Counted from the first letter of the stretch, positions 1 through 12,221 are shown. The stretch is 64,000 nt of DNA from Synchiropus splendidus (GCF_027744825.2 NC_071348.1:22043563-22107562); one strand, 5' to 3'. The notes: generated by a model not told the origin, from the letters alone. Numbers and translations are program-made.

Positions 1-71
1 AAAGTTATGGCACAATGCACAAAAACGCTTTTCAGCCTGAGATAAGGTGGGTTTCGGAACGCCAAACATAA

Positions 72-99
72 AAGTGTTGATAACTTTCGAAAAACACTT
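72..99. repeat. Inverted repeat AAGTGTT / AACACTT, once per monomer
   Basis: AAGTGTT at 72-78 and AACACTT at 93-99 of the first copy are exact reverse complements separated by 14 bases. A second inverted match, AAAGTTAT at 1-8 with ATAACTTT at 80-87, overlaps it. The loop contains the most variable spot of the monomer (the base before G in CTTTNGAAAAAC), which distinguishes types A, D and C/E. Confidence 0.75.
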
Positions 100-129
100 C
101 AGACAGCTTAGATTTGATGTGCACCTACT

Positions 130-144
130 AGAAAGACCCTTTCT
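130..144. repeat. Short perfect hairpin AGAAAG-ACC-CTTTCT, once per monomer
   Basis: In the first copy AGAAAG at 130-135 and CTTTCT at 139-144 are exact reverse complements around a 3-base ACC loop, and the motif recurs in nearly every copy. A subset changes it. CTACCAGAAAG near 50890, 52770 and 54086 lengthens the stem to seven bases, while AGAACGACCC and AGACCATTTCT copies break one arm. A structural role is only a possibility. Confidence 0.75.
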
Positions 145-3100
145 GCTATAGTGGGAGGTTAAAATTTCATGTTCTGAAGCTTCCCTGAAAAGTTATGGCA
201 CAATGCGTAAAAACGCTTTTCAGCCTGAGATAAGGTGGGTTTCGGAACGCCAAACATAAAAGTGTTGATAACTTTGGAAAAACACTTCAGACAGTTTAGA
301 TTTTATGTGCAACTACTAGAAAGACCCTTTCTGCTATAGTGGGAGGTTAAAATTTCATGTTCTGAAGCTTCCCTGAAAAGTTATGGCACAATGCACAAAA
401 ACGCTTTTCAGCCTGAGATAAGGTGGGTTTCGGAACGCCAAACATAAAAGTGTTAATAACTTTGGAAAAACACTTCAGACAGTTTAGATTTGATGTGCAA
501 CTACTAGAAAGACCCTTTCTGCTATAGTGGGAGGTTAAAATTTCATGTTCTGAAGCTTCCCTGAAAAGTTATGGCACAATGCACAAAAACGCTTTTCAGC
601 CTGAGATAAGGTGGGTTTCGGAACGCCAAACATAAAAGTGTTAATAACTTTGGAAAAACACTTCAGACAGTTTAGATTTGATGTGCAACTACTAGAAAGA
701 CCCTTTCTGCTATAGTGGGAGGTTAAAATTTCATGTTCTGAAGCTTCCCTGAAAAGTTATGGCACAATGCACAAAAACGCTTTTCAGCCTGAGATAAGGT
801 GGGTTTCGGAACGCCAAACATAAAAGTGTTGATAACTTTCGAAAAACACTTCAGACAGCTTAGATTTGATGTGCACCTACTAGAAAGACCCTTTCTGCTA
901 TAGTGGGAGGTTAAAATTTCATGTTCTGAAGCTTCCCTGAAAAGTTATGGCACAATGCACAAAAACGCTTTTCAGCCTGAGATAAGGTGGGTTTCGGAAC
1001 GCCAAACATAAAAGTGTTAATAACTTTGGAAAAACACTTCAGACAGTTTAGATTTGATGTGCAACTACTAGAAAGACCCTTTCTGCTATAGTGGGAGGTT
1101 AAAATTTCATGTTCTGAAGCTTCCCTGAAATGTTATGGCACAATGCACAAAAACGCTTTTCAGCCTGAGATAAGGTGGGTTTCGGAACGCCAAACATAAA
1201 AGTGATGATAACTTTCGAAAAACACTTCAGAGAGCTTAGATTTGATGTGCACCTACTAGAAAGACCCTTTCTGCTATAGTGGGAGGTTAAAATTTCATGT
1301 TCTGAAGCTTCCCTGAAAAGTTATGGCACAATGCGTAAAAACGCTTTTCAGCCTGAGATAAGGTGGGTTTCGGAACGCCAAACATAAAAATGTTGATAAC
1401 TTTGGAAAAACACTTCAGACAGTTTAGATTTGATGTGCAACTACTAGAAAGACCCTTTCTGCCATAGTGGGAGGTTAAAATTTCATGTTCTGAAGCTTTC
1501 CTGAAAAGTTATGGCACAATGCACAAAAACGCTTTTCAGCCTGAGATAAGGTGGGTTTCGGAACGCCAAACATAAAAGTGTTGATAACTTTTGAAAAACA
1601 CTTCAGACAGCTTAGATTTGATTTGCAACTACTAGAAAGACCCTTTCTGCTATAGTGGGAGGTTAAAATTTCATGTTCTGAAGCTTCCCTGAAAAGTTAT
1701 GGCACAATGCACAAAAACGCTTTTCAGCCTGAGATAAGGTGGGTTTCGGAACGCCAAACATAAAAGTGTTGATAACTTTCGAAAAACACTTCAGACAGCT
1801 TAGATTTGATGTGCAACTACTAGAAAGACCCTTTCTGCTATAGTGGGAGGTTAAAATTTCATGTTCTGAAGCTTCCCTGAAAAGTTATGGCACAATGCGT
1901 AAAAACGCTTTTCAGCCTGAGATAAGGTGGGTTTCGGAACGCCAAACATAAAAGTGTTGATAACTTTGGAAAAACACTTCAGACAGTTTAGATTTGATGT
2001 GCAACTACTAGAAAGACCCTTTCTGCTATAGTGGGAGGTTAAAATTTCATGTTCTGAAGCTTCCCTGAAAAGTTATGGCACAATGCACAAAAACGCTTTT
2101 CAGCCTGAGATAAGGTGGGTTTTGGAACGCCAAACATAAAAGTGTTGATAACTTTTGAAAAACACTTCAGACAGCTTAGATTTGATGTGCAACTACTAGA
2201 AAGACCCTTTCTGCTATAGTGGGAGGTTAAAATTTCATGTTCTGAAGCTTCCCTGAAAAGTTATGGCACAATGCACAAAAACGCTTTTCAGCCTGAGATA
2301 AGGTGGGTTTCGGAACGTCAAACATAAAAGTGTTGATAACTTTGGAAAAACACTTCAGACAGTTTAGATTTGATGTGCAACTACTAGAAAGACCCTTTCT
2401 GCTATAGTGGGAGGTTAAAATTTCATGTTCTGAAGCTTCCCTGAAAAGTTATGGCACAATGCACAAAAACGCTTTTCAGCCTGAGATAAGGTGGGTTTCG
2501 GAACGCCAAACATAAAAGTGTTAATAACTTTGGAAAAACACTTCAGACAGTTTAGATTTGATGTGCAACTACTAGAAAGACCCTTTCTGCTATAGTGGGA
2601 GGTTAAAATTTCATGTTCTGAAGCTTCCCTGAAAAGTTATGGCACAATGCACAAAAACGCTTTTCAGCCTGAGATAAGGTGGGTTTCGGAACGCCAAACA
2701 TAAAAGTGTTGATAACTTTCGAAAAACACTTCAGAGAGCTTAGATTTGATGTGCACCTACTAGAAAGACCCTTTCTGCTATAGTGGGAGGTTAAAATTTC
2801 ATCTTCTGAAGCTTCCCTGAAAAGTTATGGCACAATGCGTAAAAACGCTTTTCAGCCTGAGATAAGGTGGGTTTCGGAACGCCAAACATAAAAGTGTTGA
2901 TAACTTTGGAAAAACACTTCAGACAGTTTAGATTTGATGTGCAACTACTAGAAAGACCCTTTCTGCTATAGTGGGAGGTTAAAATTTCATGTTCTGAAGC
3001 TTTCCTGAAAAGTTATGGCACAATGCACAAAAACGCTTTTCAGCCTGAGATAAGGTGGGTTTCGGAACGCAAAACATAAAAGTGTTGATAACTTTTGAAA

Positions 3101-3384
3101 AACACTTCAGACAGCTTAGATTTGATGTGCAACTACTAGAAAGACCCTTTCTGCTATAGTGGGAGGTTAAAATTTCATGTTCTGAAGCTTCCCTGAAAAG
3201 TTATGGCACAATGCACAAAAACGCTTTTCAGCCTGAGATAAGGTGGGTTTCGGAACGCCAAACATAAAAGTGTTAATAACTTTGGAAAAACACTTCAGAC
3301 AGTTTAGATTTGATGTGCAACTACTAGAAAGACCCTTTCTGCTATAGTGGGAGGTTAAAATTTCATGTTCTGAAGCTTTCCTGA

Positions 3385-6300
3385 AAAGTTATGGCACAAT
3401 GCACAAAAACGCTTTTCAGCCTGAGATAAGGTGGGTTTCGGAACGCCAAACATAAAAGTGTTGATAACTTTGGAAAAACACTTCAGAGAGCTTAGATTTG
3501 ATGTGCACCTACTAGAAAGACCCTTTCTGCTATAGTGGGAGGTTAAAATTTCATGTTCTGAAGCTTCCCTGAAAAGTTATGGCACAATACGTAAAAACGC
3601 TTTTCAGCCTGAGATAAGGTGGGTTTCGGAACGCCAAACATAAAAGTGTTGATAACTTTGGAAAAACACTTCAGACAGTTTAGATTTGATGTGCAACTAC
3701 TAGAAAGACCCTTTCTGCTATAGTGGGAGGTTAAAATTTCATGTTCTGAAGCTTTCCTGAAAAGTTATGGCACAATGCACAAAAACGCTTTTCAGCCTGA
3801 AATAAGGTGGGTTTCGGAACGCCAAACATAAAAGTGTTGATATCTTTCGAAAAACACTTCAGACAGCTTAGATTTGATGTGCACCTACTAGAAAGACCCT
3901 TTCTGCTATAGTGGGAGGTTAAAATTTCATGTTCTGAAGCTTCCCTGAAAGGTTATGGCACAATGCTTAAAAACGCTTTTCAGCCTGAGATAAGGTGGGT
4001 TTCGGAACGCCAAACATAAAAGTGTTGATAACTTTGGAAAAACACTTCAGACAGTTTAGATTTGATGTGCAACTACTAGAAAGACCCTTTCTGCTATAGT
4101 GGGAGGTTAAAATTTCATGTTCTGAAGCTTCCCTGAAAAGTTATGGCACAATGCACAAAAACGCTTTTCAGCCTGAGATAAGGTGGGTTTCGGAACGCCA
4201 AACATAAAAGTGTTAATAACTTTGGAAAAACACTTCAGACCGTTTAGATTTGATGTGCAACTACTAGAAAGACCCTTTCTGCTATAGTGGGAGGTTAAAA
4301 TTTGATGTTCTGAAGCTTCCCTGAAAAGTTATGGCACAATGCACAAAAACGCTTTTCAGCCTGAGATAAGGTGGGTTTCGGAACGCCAAACATAAAAGTG
4401 TTAATAACTTTGGAAAAACACTTCAGACAGTTTAGATTTGATGTGCAACTACTAGAAAGACCCTTTCTGCTATAGTGGGAGGTTAAAATTTCATGTTCTG
4501 AAGCTTCCCTGAAAAGTTATGGCACAATGCACAAAAACGCTTTTCAGCCTGAGATAAGGTGGGTTTCGGAACGCCAAACATAAAAGTGTTAATAACTTTG
4601 GAAAAACACTTCAGACAGTTTAGATTTGATGTGCAACTACTAGAAAGACCCTTTCTGCTATAGTGGGAGGTTAAAATTTCATGTTCTGAAGCTTTCCTGA
4701 AAAGTTATGGCACAATGCACAAAAACGCTTTTCAGCCTGAGATAAGGTGGGTTTCGGAACGCCAAACATAAAAGTGTTGATAACTTTGGAAAAACACTTC
4801 AGAGAGCTTAGATTTGATGTGCACCTACTAGAAAGACCCTTTCTGCTATAGTGGGAGGTTAAAATTTCATGTTCTGAAGCTTCCCTGAAAAGTTATGGCA
4901 CAATACGTAAAAACGCTTTTCAGCCTGAGATAAGGTGGGTTTCGGAACGCCAAACATAAAAGTGTTGATAACTTTGGAAAAACACTTCAGACAGTTTAGA
5001 TTTGATGTGCAACTACTAGAAAGACCCTTTCTGCTATAGTGGGAGGTTAAAATTTCATGTTCTGAAGCTTTCCTGAAAAGTTATGGCACAATGCACAAAA
5101 ACGCTTTTCAGCCTGAAATAAGGTGGGTTTCGGAACGCCAAACATAAAAGTGTTGATATCTTTCGAAAAACACTTCAGACAGCTTAGATTTGATGTGCAC
5201 CTACTAGAAAGACCCTTTCTGCTATAGTGGGAGGTTAAAATTTCATGTTCTGAAGCTTCCCTGAAAGGTTATGGCACAATGCTTAAAAACGCTTTTCAGC
5301 CTGAGATAAGGTGGGTTTCGGAACGCCAAACATAAAAGTGTTGATAACTTTGGAAAAACACTTCAGACAGTTTAGATTTGATGTGCAACTACTAGAAAGA
5401 CCCTTTCTGCTATAGTGGGAGGTTAAAATTTCATGTTCTGAAGCTTCCCTGAAAAGTTATGGCACAATGCACAAAAACGCTTTTCAGCCTGAGATAAGGT
5501 GGGTTTCGGAACGCCAAACATAAAAGTGTTAATAACTTTGGAAAAACACTTCAGACCGTTTTAGATTTGATGTGCAACTACTAGAAAGACCCTTTCTGCT
5601 ATAGTGGGAGGTTAAAATTTGATGTTCTGAAGCTTCCCTGAAAAGTTATGGCACAATGCACAAAAACGCTTTTCAGCCTGAGATAAGGTGGGTTTCGGAA
5701 CGCCAAACATAAAAGTGTTAATAACTTTGGAAAAACACTTCAGACAGTTTAGATTTGATGTGCAACTACTAGAAAGACCCTTTCTGCTATAGTGGGAGGT
5801 TAAAATTTCATGTTCTGAAGCTTCCCTGAAAAGTTATGGCACAATGCACAAAAACGCTTTTCAGCCTGAGATAAGGTGGGTTTCGGAACGCCAAACATAA
5901 AAGTGTTGATAACTTTCGAAAAACACTTCTGACAGCTTAGATTTGATGTGCACCTACTAGAAAGACCCTTTCTGCTATAGTGGGAGGTTAAAATTTCATG
6001 TTCTGAAGCTTCCCTGAAAAGTTATGGCACAATGCGTAAAAACGCTTTTCAGCCTGAGATAAGGTGGGTTTCGGAACGCCAAACATAAAAGTGTTGATAA
6101 CTTTGGAAAAACACTTCAGACAGTTTAGATTTGATGTGCAACTACTAGAAAGACCCTTTCTGCTATAGTGGGAGGTTAAAATTTCATGTTCTGAAGCTTC
6201 CCTGAAAAGTTATGGCACAATGCACAAAAACGCTTTTCAGCCTGAGATAAGGTGGGTTTCGGAACGCCAAACATAAAAGTGTTAATAACTTTGGAAAAAC

Positions 6301-8085
6301 ACTTCAGACAGTTTCGATTTGATGTGCAACTACTAGAAAGACCCTTTCTGCTATAGTGGGAGGTTAAAATTTCATGTTCTGAAGCTTCCCTGAAAAGTTA
6401 TGGCACAATGCACAAAAACGCTTTTCAGCCTGAGATAAGGTGGGTTTCGGAACGCCAAACATAAAAGTGTTAATAACTTTGGAAAAACACTTCAGACAGT
6501 TTAGATTTGATGTGCAACTACTAGAAAGACCCTTTCTGCTATAGTGGGAGGTTAAAATTTCATGTTCTGAAGCTTTCCTGAAAAGTTATGGCACAATGCA
6601 CAAAAACGCTTTTCAGCCTGAGATAAGGTGGGTTTCGGAACGCCAAACATAAAAGTGTTAATAACTTTGGAAAAACACTTCAGACAGTTTAGATTTGATG
6701 TGCAACTACTAGAAAGACCCTTTCTGCTATAGTGGGAGGTTAAAATTTCATGTTCTGAAGCTTTCCTGAAAAGTTATGGCACAATGCACAAAAACGCTTT
6801 TCAGCCTGAGATAAGGTGGGTTTCGGAACGCCAAACATAAAAGTGTTGATAACTTTGGAAAAACACTTCAGAGAGCTTAGATTTGATGTGCACCTACTAG
6901 AAAGACCCTTTCTGCTATAGTGGGAGGTTAAAATTTCATGTTCTGAAGCTTCCCTGAAAAGTTATGGCACAATACGTAAAAACGCTTTTCAGCCTGAGAT
7001 AAGGTGGGTTTCGGAACGCCAAACATAAAAGTGTTGATAACTTTGGAAAAACACTTCAGACAGTTTAGATTTGATGTGCAACTACTAGAAAGACCCTTTC
7101 TGCTATAGTGGGAGGTTAAAATTTCATGTTCTGAAGCTTTCCTGAAAAGTTATGGCACAATGCACAAAAACGCTTTTCAGCCTGAAATAAGGTGGGTTTC
7201 GGAACGCCAAACATAAAAGTGTTGATATCTTTCGAAAAACACTTCAGACAGCTTAGATTTGATGTGCACCTACTAGAAAGACCCTTTCTGCTATAGTGGG
7301 AGGTTAAAATTTCATGTTCTGAAGCTTCCCTGAAAGGTTATGGCACAATGCTTAAAAACGCTTTTCAGCCTGAGATAAGGTGGGTTTCGGAACGCCAAAC
7401 ATAAAAGTGTTGATAACTTTGGAAAAACACTTCAGACAGTTTAGATTTGATGTGCAACTACTAGAAAGACCCTTTCTGCTATAGTGGGAGGTTAAAATTT
7501 CATGTTCTGAAGCTTCCCTGAAAAGTTATGGCACAATGCACAAAAACGCTTTTCAGCCTGAGATAAGGTGGGTTTCGGAACGCCAAACATAAAAGTGTTA
7601 ATAACTTTGGAAAAACACTTCAGACCGTTTAGATTTGATGTGCAACTACTAGAAAGACCCTTTCTGCTATAGTGGGAGGTTAAAATTTGATGTTCTGAAG
7701 CTTCCCTGAAAAGTTATGGCACAATGCACAAAAACGCTTTTCAGCCTGAGATAAGGTGGGTTTCGGAACGCCAAACATAAAAGTGTTAATAACTTTGGAA
7801 AAACACTTCAGACAGTTTAGATTTGATGTGCAACTACTAGAAAGACCCTTTCTGCTATAGTGGGAGGTTAAAATTTCATGTTCTGAAGCTTCCCTGAAAA
7901 GTTATGGCACAATGCACAAAAACGCTTTTCAGCCTGAGATAAGGTGGGTTTCGGAACGCCAAACATAAAAGTGTTGATAACTTTCGAAAAACACTTCTGA
8001 CAGCTTAGATTTGATGTGCACCTACTAGAAAGACCCTTTCTGCTATAGTGGGAGGTTAAAATTTCATGTTCTGAAGCTTCCCTGA
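3385..8085 (+). repeat. Higher-order block: three copies of a 7-monomer segment
   Basis: A distinctive series of private variants occurs three times. In order these are ATACGTAAAA, CCTGAAATAAGG, GTTGATATCTTT, GAAAGGTTATGG, GCTTAAAAAC, CAGACCGTTT and AAAATTTGATGTTC. The copies begin at about 3385, 4701 and 6770. The first and second are adjacent, with an offset of 1316 bp (7 monomers). The second and third are 11 monomers apart and also share CACTTCTGACAGC in their seventh monomer, at about 5925 and 7995, which the first copy lacks. The middle copy alone gained one T at 5559-5562. This is a recent local duplication series, and the third copy appears to derive from the second. Confidence 0.9.
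5559..5562 (+). repeat. One-base insertion (extra T)
   Basis: CAGACCGTTTTAG stands where the related copies near 4240 and 7625 read CAGACCGTTTAG. This is the first length change in the array, and it shifts the register by +1 for the next 55 kb. Confidence 0.9.
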
Positions 8086-8461
8086 AAAGTTATGGCACAA
8101 TGCACAAAAACGCTTTTCAGCCTGAGATAAGGTGGGTTTCGGAACGCCAAACATAAAAGTGTTAATAACTTTGGAAAAACACTTCAGACAGTTTAGATTT
8201 GATGTGCAACTACTAGAAAGACCCTTTCTGCTATAGTGGGAGGTTAAAATTTCATGTTCTGAAGCTTTCCTGAAAAGTTATGGCACAATGCACAAAAACG
8301 CTTTTCAGCCTGAGATAAGGTGGGTTTCGGAACGCCAAACATAAAAGTGTTGATAACTTTCGAAAAACACTTCAGAGAGCTTAGATTTGATGTGCACCTA
8401 CTAGAAAGACCCTTTCTGCTATAGTGGGAGGTTAAAATTTCATGTTCTGAAGCTTCCCTGA

Positions 8462-8649
8462 AAAGTTATGGCACAATGCGTAAAAACGCTTTTCAGCCTG
8501 AGATAAGGTGGGTTTCGGAACGCCAAACATAAAAGTGTTGATAACTTTGGAAAAACACTTCAGACAGTTTAGATTTGATGTGCAACTACTAGAAAGACCC
8601 TTTCTGCTATAGTGGGAGGTTAAAATTTCATGTTCTGAAGCTTTCCTGA
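8462..8649 (+). repeat. Representative monomer, type B (GCGT)
   Basis: Type B is recognised by ATGCGTAAAAAC where most others read ATGCACAAAAAC, combined with CTTTGGAAAAAC, CAGACAGTTTAG and GTGCAACTAC. It follows a type A copy almost everywhere. When its end reads AAGCTTTCCTG, as here, the next copy is usually type D, so variant linkage runs across the monomer boundary. Local derivatives include ATACGTAAAAAC (three copies, near 3586, 4903 and 6973), GCTTAAAAAC (near 3964, 5281 and 7350) and GCATAAAAAC (near 14118 and 18066). Confidence 0.88.
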
Positions 8650-9025
8650 AAAGTTATGGCACAATGCACAAAAACGCTTTTCAGCCTGAGATAAGGTGGG
8701 TTTCCGAACGCCAAACATAAAAGTGTTGATAACTTTTGAAAAACACTTCAGACAGCTTAGATTTGATGTGCAACTACTAGAAAGACCCTTTCTGCTATAG
8801 TGGGAGGTTAAAATTTCATGTTCTGAAGCTTCCCTGAAAAGTTATGGCACAATGCACAAAAACGCTTTTCAGCCTGAGATAAGGTGGGTTTCGGAACGCC
8901 AAACATAAAAGTGTTGATAACTTTGGAAAAACACTTCAGACAGTTTAGATTTGATGTGCAACTACTAGAAAGACCCTTTCTGCTATAGTGGGAGGTTAAA
9001 ATTTCATGTTCTGAAGCTTCCCTGA

Positions 9026-9213
9026 AAAGTTATGGCACAATGCACAAAAACGCTTTTCAGCCTGAGATAAGGTGGGTTTCGGAACGCCAAACATAAAAGT
9101 GTTAATAACTTTGGAAAAACACTTCAGACAGTTTAGATTTGATGTGCAACTACTAGAAAGACCCTTTCTGCTATAGTGGGAGGTTAAAATTTCATGTTCT
9201 GAAGCTTCCCTGA
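9026..9213 (+). repeat. Representative monomer, type C (GTTAATAAC)
   Basis: Type C is identical to type E at the other diagnostic positions but reads GTTAATAAC in place of GTTGATAAC. It occurs singly after E, as here, and in short runs of two or three, for example at 4325-4700 and 6206-6769. It is frequent in the first 8 kb, the 20-25 kb block and the last 4 kb, and nearly absent from 9.97-14.66 kb. This uneven distribution suggests local amplification. Confidence 0.87.
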
Positions 9214-10341
9214 AAAGTTATGGCACAATGCACAAAAACGCTTTTCAGCCTGAGATAAGGTGGGTTTCGGAACGCCAAACATAAAAGTGTTGATAACTTT
9301 CGAAAAACACTTCAGAGAGCTTAGATTTGATGTGCACCTACTAGAAAGACCCTTTCTGCTATAGTGGGAGGTTAAAATTTCATGTTCTGAAACTTCCCTG
9401 AAAAGTTATGGCACAATGCGTAAAAACGCTTTTCAGCCTGAGATAAGGTGGGTTTCGGAACGCCAAACATAAAAGTGTTGATAACTTTGGAAAAACACTT
9501 CAGACAGTTTAGATTTGATGTGCAACTACTAGAAAGACCCTTTCTGCTATAGTGGGAGGTTAAAATTTCATGTTCTGAAGCTTCCCTGAAAAGTTATGGC
9601 ACAATGCGTAAAAACGCTTTTCAGCCTGAGATAAGGTGGGTTTCGGATCGCCAAACATAAAAGTGTTGATAACTTTGGAAAAACACTTCAGACAGTTTAG
9701 ATTTGATGTGCAACTACTAGAAAGACCCTTTCTGCTATAGTGGGAGGTTAAAATTTCATGTTCTGAAGCTTCCCTGAAAAGTTATGGCACAATGCACAAA
9801 AACGCTTTTCAGCCTGAGATAAGGTGGGTTTCGGAACGCCAAACATAAAAGTGTTAATAACTTTGGAAAAACACTTCAGACAGTTTAGATTTGATGTGCA
9901 ACTACTAGAAAGACCCTTTCTGCTATAGTGGGAGGTTAAAATTTCATGTTCTGAAGCTTCCCTGAAAAGTTATGGCACAATGCACAAAAACGCTTTTCAG
10001 CCTGAGATAAGGTGGGTTTCGGAACGCCAAACATAAAAGTGTTGATAACTTTCGAAAAACACTTCAGAGAGCTTAGATTTGATGTGCACCTACTAGAAAG
10101 ACCCTTTCTGCTATAGTGGGAGGTTAAAATTTCATGTTCTGAAGCTTCCCTGAAGAGTTATGGCACAATGCGTAAAAACGCTTTTCAGCCTGAGATAAGG
10201 TGGGTTTCGGAACGCCAAACATAAAAGTGTTGATAACTTTGGAAAAACACTTCAGACAGTTTAGATTTGATGTGCAACTACTAGAAAGACCCTTTCTGCT
10301 ATAGTGGGAGGTTAAAATTTCATGTTCTGAAGCTTTCCTGA

Positions 10342-10529
10342 AAAGTTATGGCACAATGCACAAAAACGCTTTTCAGCCTGAGATAAGGTGGGTTTCGGAA
10401 CGCCAAACATAAAAGTGTTGATAACTTTTGAAAAACACTTCAGACAGCTTAGATTTGATGTGCAACTACTAGAAAGACCCTTTCTGCTATAGTGGGAGGT
10501 TAAAATTTCATGTTCTGAAGCTTCCCTGA
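10342..10529 (+). repeat. Representative monomer, type D (TTTTG)
   Basis: Type D carries ATAACTTTTGAAAAAC with CAGACAGCTTAG and GTGCAACTAC. The TTTTG state differs from the TTTCG of type A by one C to T change at a CpG, as methyl-cytosine decay would produce, although the GTGCAACTAC end differs from type A. The change extends the internal inverted match between AAAAGTTAT at the monomer start and ATAACTTTT at its middle to nine bases. Type D is usually preceded by a copy ending in TTTCCTG and followed by type E. Confidence 0.87.
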
Positions 10530-11093
10530 AAAGTTATGGCACAATGCACAAAAACGCTTTTCAGCCTGAGATAAGGTGGGTTTCGGAACGCCAAACATAA
10601 AAGTGTTGATAACTTTCGAAAAACACTTCAGACAGCTTAGATTTGATGTGCACCTACTAGAAAGACCCTTTCTGCTATAGTGGGAGGTTAAAATTTCATG
10701 TTCTGAAGCTTCCCTGAAAAGTTATGGCACAATGCGTAAAAACGCTTTTCAGCCTGAGATAAGGTGGGTTTCGGAACGCCAAACATAAAAGTGTTGATCA
10801 CTTTGGAAAAACACTTCAGACAGTTTAGATTTGATGTGCAACTACTAGAAAGACCCTTTCTGCTATAGTGGGAGGTTAAAATTTCATGTTCTGAAGCTTT
10901 CCTGAAAAGTTATGGCACAATGCACAAAAACGCTTTTCAGCCTGAGATAAGGTGGGTTTCGGAACGCCAAACATAAAAGTGTTGATAACTTTTGAAAAAC
11001 ACTTCAGACAGCTTAGATTTGATGTGCAACTACTAGAAAGACCCTTTCTGCTATAGTGGGAGGTTAAAATTTCATGTTCTGAAGCTTCCCTGA

Positions 11094-11281
11094 AAAGTTA
11101 TGGCACAATGCACAAAAACGCTTTTCAGCCTGAGATAAGGTGGGTTTCGGAACGCCAAACATAAAAGTGTTGATAACTTTGGAAAAACACTTCAGACAGT
11201 TTAGATTTGATGTGCAACTACTAGAAAGACCCTTTCTGCTATAGTGGGAGGTTAAAATTTCATGTTCTGAAGCTTCCCTGA
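11094..11281 (+). repeat. Representative monomer, type E
   Basis: This is a clean example of the commonest background sequence. Diagnostic states, in order, are GCACAAAAAC, GTTGATAAC, CTTTGGAAAAAC, CAGACAGTTTAG and GTGCAACTAC. The monomer is about 40% G+C, with three CpGs in AACGC, TTCGG and AACGCC. It ends in TGAAGCTTCCCTG, which carries a HindIII site (AAGCTT) present in nearly every copy. Type E usually follows a type D copy and precedes type C or type A. It differs from type C at a single diagnostic base, GTTGATAAC against GTTAATAAC, and may be close to the ancestral state; that last point is inference. Confidence 0.9.
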
Positions 11282-11469
11282 AAAGTTATGGCACAATGCA
11301 CAAAAACGCTTTTCAGCCTGAGATAAGGTGGGTTTCGGAACGCCAAACATAAAAGTGTTGATAACTTTCGAAAAACACTTCAGAGAGCTTAGATTTGATG
11401 TGCACCTACTAGAAAGACCCTTTCTGCTATAGTGGGAGGTTAAAATTTCATGTTCTGAAGCTTCCCTGA
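11282..11469 (+). repeat. Representative monomer, type A (GAG subtype)
   Basis: Type A is marked by CTTTCGAAAAAC, by a C in the AGCTTAG segment and by GTGCACCTAC. The common subtype shown here has CAGAGAGCTTAG; a minority subtype, such as the copy at 1-188, has CAGACAGCTTAG. The TTTCGAAA stretch is an 8-bp palindrome with a type-specific CpG. In most places the next monomer is type B, as it is here, so A-B behaves as a dimer within the larger order. Runs of two or three A copies occur at 11658-12221. Confidence 0.88.
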
Positions 11470-11641
11470 AAAGTTATGGCACAATGCGTAAAAACGCTTT
11501 TCAGCCTGAGATAAGGTGGGTTTCGGAACGCCAAACATAAAAGTGTTGATAACTTTGGAAAAACACTTCAGACAGTTTAGATTTGATGTGCAACTACTAG
11601 AAAGACTCTTTCTGCTATAGTGGGAGGTTAAAATTTCATGT

Positions 11642-11651
11642 TCTGAGGCTT
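11642..11651 (+). repeat. HindIII-less monomer ends (GAGGCTT)
   Basis: The usual TGAAGCTT reads TGAGGCTT here and again near 12398, 13712, 16346, 17662, 20670, 22172 and 24802. This loses the AAGCTT site and is in each case followed by a GCAAAAAAAC copy or, once, by its D-backed mosaic at 24818. Separate losses are GAAACTT near 9389 and GAATCTT near 61465. The GAGGC variant is confined to 11.6-24.8 kb. Confidence 0.87.
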
Positions 11652-12221
11652 TCCTGAAAAGTTATGGCACAATGCAAAAAAACGCTTTTCAGCCTGAGAT
11701 AAGGTGGGTTTCGGAACGCCAAACATAAAAGTGTTGATAACTTTCGAAAAACACTTCAGAGAGCTTAGATTTGATGTGCACCTACTAGAAAGACCCTTTC
11801 TGCTATAGTGGGAGGTTAAAATTTCATGTTCTGAAGCTTTCCTGAAAAGTTATGGCACAATGCACAAAAACGCTTTTCAGCCTGAGATAAGGTGGGTTTC
11901 GGAACGCCAAACATAAAAGTGTTGATAACTTTCGAAAAACACTTCAGAGAGCTTAGATTTGATGTGCACCTACTAGAAAGACCCTTTCTGCTATAGTGGG
12001 AGGTTAAAATTTCATGTTCTGAAGCTTTCCTGAAAAGTTATGGCACAATGCACAAAAACGCTTTTCAGCCTGAGATAAGGTGGGTTTCGGAACGCCAAAC
12101 ATAAAAGTGTTGATAACTTTCGAAAAACACTTCAGAGAGCTTAGATTTGATGTGCACCTACTAGAAAGACCCTTTCTGCTATAGTGGGAGGTTAAAATTT
12201 CATGTTCTGAAGCTTCCCTGA

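Noticed and set aside
80..99. CENP-B box
   Set aside because: The type A segment starting TTCGAAAAA matches the left part of the known box pattern (TTCG, four bases, A), but the CGGG right part is absent. The TTCGGAACGCC segment does not fit either.
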